From: F23-D06 sp045600905 | GTDB taxonomy: Bacteria; Bacteroidota; Bacteroidia; Bacteroidales; WCHB1-69 | Length of the DNA stretch: 9,872 bases | Assembly: GCA_045600905.1 (NCBI GenBank) | Contig: JAZRYT010000148.1 | Location: 1-9,872 of the forward strand | Direction: 5' to 3' | In this document: in pieces, positions 7,801 through 9,872 of the stretch | How the letters are laid out: each line of letters begins with the position of its first letter | How positions within the stretch are numbered: the first letter of the stretch is position 1 | The notes under the pieces: generated by a model | Told to the model about the DNA's origin: nothing | The model's database searches: none | Seen by the model: the letters and a program-made list of their open reading frames with translations, nothing else | Position numbers and translations under genes: made by a program

Positions 7801-8903
7801 TCCCGCATAGAAGAACCGGCACCCGCGAACCATTGCCATTGGGTAGGCGTTTGGCGTTCTATTGATGCGGTCAATAGTGCGGACTGCCGGTTGCATATAA
7901 GGGCGTCTTGCGCTGTGATTTCAACGGGAGAGACGGACAGATTACTGACGACAAGGGTGTATTCGTTCTCTGAGGGTGTCCAGTCGGAACATACTTCATC
8001 CGTGGCTTCGCGGCTAAACGTGTAGGTGCCGGGAGTGTTGATGAGCTCGATAGTAGGTGTGTAGGTGGCGGCGGTGGCACTCGGAATGAGCACTCCATTG
8101 ACTTTCCAACGGTAGCTCTTTGTCCCGTGCCCTCCCGTGGCAGAACGGACGTCTTCAATGGTTGGGGCGGGACTGTTGAGGCAGACAGTTTCGTGCGCCG
8201 AGGCAATAATGCCCGCATTGAACTCCGGATAGACGTGTATCGTGATGGATTGGGTGGCCGTGGCCATACAACTGCCTGTGGATACGCTGGCTGTTACGGT
8301 ATAGATGGTTGTGGTTGACGGCCTCACTGTAATCGTGGCTCCTGTCGCACCGTTACTCCATTGGTAATGAATGTCGTCCAACGAGTTGGTGGTACCCTGA
8401 ACCGTCAGTGTGACGGGATCCTCCTTGCAGATGTCCTCGGCAGTGGCTTGGATGTCAGTGATGGAGACAGAACGGTTTTTGCGGTCAATCACTAATTTGT
8501 AGGTGTTGCGGGATTCATACCAGATTCCGTTTCTTTCGAATTGTACGAGTCTTTTGAAAATGAAGTAGGAACCGAATGCGTTGAATCGGGTGGGAAGAAA
8601 TGTCGGCGAATCGTGGTTGCCACTGATGTCACTAAAAGGTCCTCCATTCACGGAAACTTGCCATTTGTAGTGAATGTCGTTGCTCCCTGATGCGTTGGAC
8701 AAGGACTGGATGGCGCGGATGAGTACTCCGGTTTCTTCTTCGCATAGCACCTGCCCGGTGGAATCAATGGCTCCAGGGTCGTAGGTGGCAGCTGGCGGAT
8801 TAACGGAGTTGTTGGAAGAGTAGGCAAGGGTTGGAACAAATTCCCTAAACAATAGCAAAATGATGGGGATGATTTCCCATTGAATGAGTCTTCTCTTTTT
8901 CAT
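4887..8903 (-). CDS. Large secreted modular protein: PKD/Ig-like, SprB-like, HYR-like and FISUMP domains
   Basis: This 1338-residue protein is probably exported and acts outside the cell, perhaps in adhesion; its ligand is unknown. Residues 1-27 look like a signal peptide (KKRR, then IIPIILLLF, possible cleavage after TLA), with no lipobox Cys. Several PKD/Ig-like modules follow (about 50-140, 148-225, 228-320, 325-417, 418-510), with repeated features such as 'TTTIYTVTAS' and 'ESTTYTVTAT'. Residues 512-602 resemble a SprB repeat (CEGQDGVLSAAVTGGTPY ... LRAGSYSVIIKDANEC). A related PKD-like pair (about 607-702 and 966-1058) both start with CNGGSF and continue 'TLYSW/TLYIW'. HYR-like modules lie at about 806-962 and 1064-1143 (IAPVLEDC, DNC, VKDLCGN; KCPRDTS, TDECGN). 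Residues 1146-1338 match the FISUMP (Fib_succ_major) pattern: DYEGNIYPGILIDCYCWTQ, NLESTRYSDGRPI, and the ending GYSVRCIKEIE. No type IX secretion C-terminal domain follows. A candidate promoter lies about 75 nt upstream. Confidence 0.88.
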   Translation of the reverse strand: MKKRRLIQWEIIPIILLLFREFVPTLAYSSNNSVNPPAATYDPGAIDSTGQVLCEEETGVLIRAIQSLSNASGSNDIHYKWQVSVNGGPFSDISGNHDSPTFLPTRFNAFGSYFIFKRLVQFERNGIWYESRNTYKLVIDRKNRSVSITDIQATAEDICKEDPVTLTVQGTTNSLDDIHYQWSNGATGATITVRPSTTTIYTVTASVSTGSCMATATQSITIHVYPEFNAGIIASAHETVCLNSPAPTIEDVRSATGGHGTKSYRWKVNGVLIPSATAATYTPTIELINTPGTYTFSREATDEVCSDWTPSENEYTLVVSNLSVSPVEITAQDALICNRQSALLTASIERQTPTQWQWFAGAGSSMREIEGATSSSFQTPFLTESTTYTVTATTMLSSGNLHCSATGIRAIQVTVLKPDISIGGISAPAHFCYGDRLTLSTSIEEAIGHQFFQWYVGEDMKPVPGSNSTSYETEAMTADQRFAVVATSTLTEGGITCLSSDTQTVNLTVPEPLSLTLTAQNESCEGQDGVLSAAVTGGTPYQLGEEEYFLYSWYRKEDSGDSILIRSNITEINQLRAGSYSVIIKDANECSAWAEKVVTLDNPLNIGREILAKPTICNGGSFSVIPQDGPDGQIPAGTLYSWEAPMVAGVTGTVAGLNQSSIHDENLFYNGSESSVDIPYFITATYGNICSNSTTLVVKVNVSVFGSIHISTSNDTVCPNIGTRTLTANLSDINQDYDLIWTFNGSSDTIHYTAGNTRPSFSVEIPAEECDITYPYTIEIQDAQHCQNSQSGDIVVHIPHWQIATGNQTDTVACYLDAVAPEPPVVVDGCGESLQPQLVGFEPRSTTPILCEGIVTYTYRYTACDNSTQDWTYTYVITDSIAPVLEDCSELNETLTAPNCQFLVPDFESAVLEKASDNCAIQEYVQTPSVGTIITQDTTIEVYVKDLCGNESEHQHITLKVQDVATGMQSRTGYVRCNGGSFQVTPRGEHIPDNTLYIWTVDTSLHVTGQSDQNVPIAAPFSQSLYNSDSVSQTVLYRVTPITNGCTGQGFVIIVDVEPTPQLSLKCPRDTSITLDSRHCNRALTADEIGTPQWTHSLGWDNVVLSNDIPNGNVLQEGDNLITWTLTDECGNSQSCEQHIHIALPACPDAIDYEGNIYPGILIDCYCWTQRNLESTRYSDGRPINGTFNYYSDLYPNTFENVRIFGRLYDWESVIRDGTANVSGHIQGICPEDWYLPTAEQYEALNTHGATALKSPLYWIDGGGDNSTGFTSLPSGYYDGAIGRYLNLMGEACYWSTRIVNGLWKSAAYSIQHNCEEVIEVETRSGLGYSVRCIKEIE

Positions 8904-8976
8904 AATGTTTATTCTTATTATTTATTAGAATGTGGTTTGTTACTGTCGTTTTTCGTTTTGGAAAATCTGACGGCGG

Positions 8977-9006
8977 CAAAAATACATTTTAATAAACACC
9001 TGTAAA
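8977..9006 (-). promoter_or_regulatory. Candidate promoter for the secreted modular protein
   Basis: On the minus strand, TATTTTTG (8984 down to 8977) fits the Bacteroidota -7 element TAnnTTTG. A TTTA (9006 down to 9003), one base off the -33 TTTG, lies 18 nt upstream. Transcription would start near 8970, giving a leader of about 65 nt. A dyad CTGTAA-N9-TTACAG (9000-9020) overlaps the -33 region and could be an operator. Confidence 0.45.
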
Positions 9007-9108
9007 CGTGGCGATTACAGTATTGATAAAACCTATAGAAAGACGAAAAAAGATGAATGGTTAATGGAAAATGGTGAGTTTTTGAGGAAATGTTTCCACC
9101 TTCTATAT

Positions 9109-9152
9109 AAAAAAAGATGAGATGCCATAGTGCTTTGACATCTCATCTTTTT
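9109..9152 (-). terminator. Intrinsic terminator downstream of ornithine carbamoyltransferase
   Basis: A perfect 14-bp stem (AAAAAGATGAGATG at 9111-9124 against 9139-9152) encloses a 14-nt loop. Read on the minus strand it ends in seven U (9115 down to 9109), as expected of an intrinsic terminator. It lies about 153 nt after the carbamoyltransferase stop, so that mRNA has an unusually long 3' UTR. On the plus strand only five T follow, but there is no plus-strand gene to end. Confidence 0.8.
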
Positions 9153-9305
9153 GGTATGATTTTCAGGGAAATATTCAGACTATAGAACATCTGTTTTCCT
9201 GAAATAGGATGTTCGGTTGATTAGAATGTTTGGACGGTCCAACCATCAGGAATGTTGCTGGAACCAAACTTTTGTTCCAAAGAACTCGGATAGGAAAATG
9301 CGTGA

Positions 9306-9872
9306 TTAGTCACCTAAAGTTGCAACCATAACAGCTTTGATGGTGTGCATACGGTTTTCAGCTTCGTCGAAAACGATGGAGTTCTCGGATTCGAAAACGT
9401 CTTCTGTAACTTCGATGCCGTCAAGGCCGAATTGTGCGTTTACATCGCGGCCAACTTGCGTTTCGAGGTTGTGGTATGCGGGAAGGCAGTGCATGAATTT
9501 GCAGTTGGGATTGCCTGTCATTTCCATCATTTCTTTGTTAACCTGATAAGGTCTCAACAAGTTGATACGTTCTTTCCATACTTCAGCGGGTTCGCCCATA
9601 GAAACCCAAACGTCAGTATAAAGGAAGTCACAACCCTTAACGCCCTTCTTGACATCGTCAGTAACGGTCAATTTAGCGCCTGTTTCCTTAGCAATTTTCT
9701 GGCAGGTCTTGATAAGTTCCTTGTCCGGTTGAAGGCCCTTAGGAGCCACGATACGGACGTCCATACCCATTTTAACACCACCAACCATCAAAGAGTTACC
9801 CATATTGAAACGAGCATCTCCGAGGTAAGCGTAAGTAACTTGGTTGAGCGGTTTGTCAACGTGTTCGCTCAT
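9306..9872 (-). CDS. argF: Ornithine carbamoyltransferase, C-terminal part (5'-partial)
   Basis: This enzyme joins carbamoyl phosphate and ornithine to give citrulline and phosphate in cytoplasmic arginine metabolism. Only the last 188 residues are in the window. The Met at the right edge corresponds to an internal Met of E. coli ArgI (about MQEH in that protein), so it is not the true start. The visible part begins at the end of the carbamoyl-phosphate domain and contains the ornithine-binding domain: GDARFNMGNSLMVGG (18-32), DVWVSMGEP with the SMG loop (87-95), the catalytic HCLP motif (128-131, Cys129), and the ending AENRMHTIKAVMVATLGD. The HCLP motif and SMG loop mark an ordinary ornithine enzyme rather than the N-acetylornithine variant found in some Bacteroidota. 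Whether it serves synthesis (argF) or catabolism (arcB) cannot be decided without neighbours further right. It ends at TAA (9306-9308), with a terminator hairpin about 150 nt downstream. Confidence 0.94.
   Translation of the reverse strand: MSEHVDKPLNQVTYAYLGDARFNMGNSLMVGGVKMGMDVRIVAPKGLQPDKELIKTCQKIAKETGAKLTVTDDVKKGVKGCDFLYTDVWVSMGEPAEVWKERINLLRPYQVNKEMMEMTGNPNCKFMHCLPAYHNLETQVGRDVNAQFGLDGIEVTEDVFESENSIVFDEAENRMHTIKAVMVATLGD

Larger units (their letters stand above)
8904..9305. other. 402-bp intergenic region
   Basis: This AT-rich stretch separates two minus-strand genes. It holds the candidate promoter (8977-9006) and dyad (9000-9020) of the secreted protein gene, a strong terminator hairpin (9109-9152) for the carbamoyltransferase gene, and a weaker imperfect hairpin (arms 9162-9171 and 9194-9203, one G-U pair). 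A possible 30-codon GTG-started frame (9221-9313, -) overlaps the carbamoyltransferase stop. I see no RNA gene or mobile element here. Confidence 0.6.

Noticed and set aside
5644..8318. Several open frames of 60-140 codons on both strands inside the large secreted protein gene
   Set aside because: Their products are low-complexity (Arg/Pro/His/Ser-rich), without domains, and the overlapping 1338-codon frame is continuous with clear modules.
9064..9120. 18-codon plus-strand frame starting at ATG 9064
   Set aside because: It is too short, has no supporting promoter or conserved feature, and ends inside the terminator stem.
9221..9320. Frameshift in the carbamoyltransferase gene extending it into the 30-codon frame
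   Set aside because: Known ornithine carbamoyltransferases end at the same MHTIKAVMVATL tail, so the TAA at 9306 is the natural end.
1..9872. CRISPR array, tRNA, rRNA, insertion sequence or phage gene
   Set aside because: No regularly spaced repeats, no tRNA-like cloverleaf, no rRNA-like stretch, and no transposase or integrase motif was seen on either strand.

Overview
The window looks like a chromosomal segment of a member of Bacteroidota, probably Bacteroidales. Three things point there. The sodium-pumping decarboxylase genes occur in the order gamma-like subunit, biotin carrier, beta subunit. Candidate promoters fit the Bacteroidota pattern (TTTG about 19 nt upstream of TAnnTTTG), and start codons lack clear Shine-Dalgarno sequences. 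There is also a very long secreted protein built from PKD/Ig-like, SprB-like, HYR-like and FISUMP-type modules. I cannot name a genus from sequence alone.

Layout. Positions 1-2081 (+) hold the end of a membrane-bound, biotin-dependent, Na+-pumping decarboxylase operon: a 5'-truncated OadG-family subunit, a biotin carrier protein and the integral-membrane beta subunit. In this phylum the set most likely decarboxylates methylmalonyl-CoA in the succinate-to-propionate route and exports Na+. The alpha (carboxytransferase) gene would lie upstream, outside the window. Positions 2082-2255 are intergenic, with a perfect 31-bp palindrome, a second copy of one arm, and a good Bacteroidota-type promoter. 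Positions 2256-4861 (+) hold a two-gene polar amino acid ABC importer: a substrate-binding/permease fusion overlapping by ATGA with an ATPase that has an extra C-terminal domain. A bidirectional terminator hairpin at 4856-4888 separates it from a convergent 1338-residue secreted modular protein (4887-8903, -). A 402-bp intergenic region (8904-9305) carries that gene's candidate promoter and a terminator hairpin for the next gene. The window ends inside ornithine carbamoyltransferase (9306-9872, -), which lacks its N-terminal part.

Most noteworthy is the ABC importer. Its binding-protein module reads lobe 2 first and lobe 1 second, as in a circular permutation. Its ATPase carries a C-terminal domain of about 115 residues resembling a degenerate GHKL/anti-sigma-factor (SpoIIAB/RsbW-like) fold. 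By eye, these two genes are also more AT-rich than their neighbours. Everything here comes from reading the sequence; no database search was possible.
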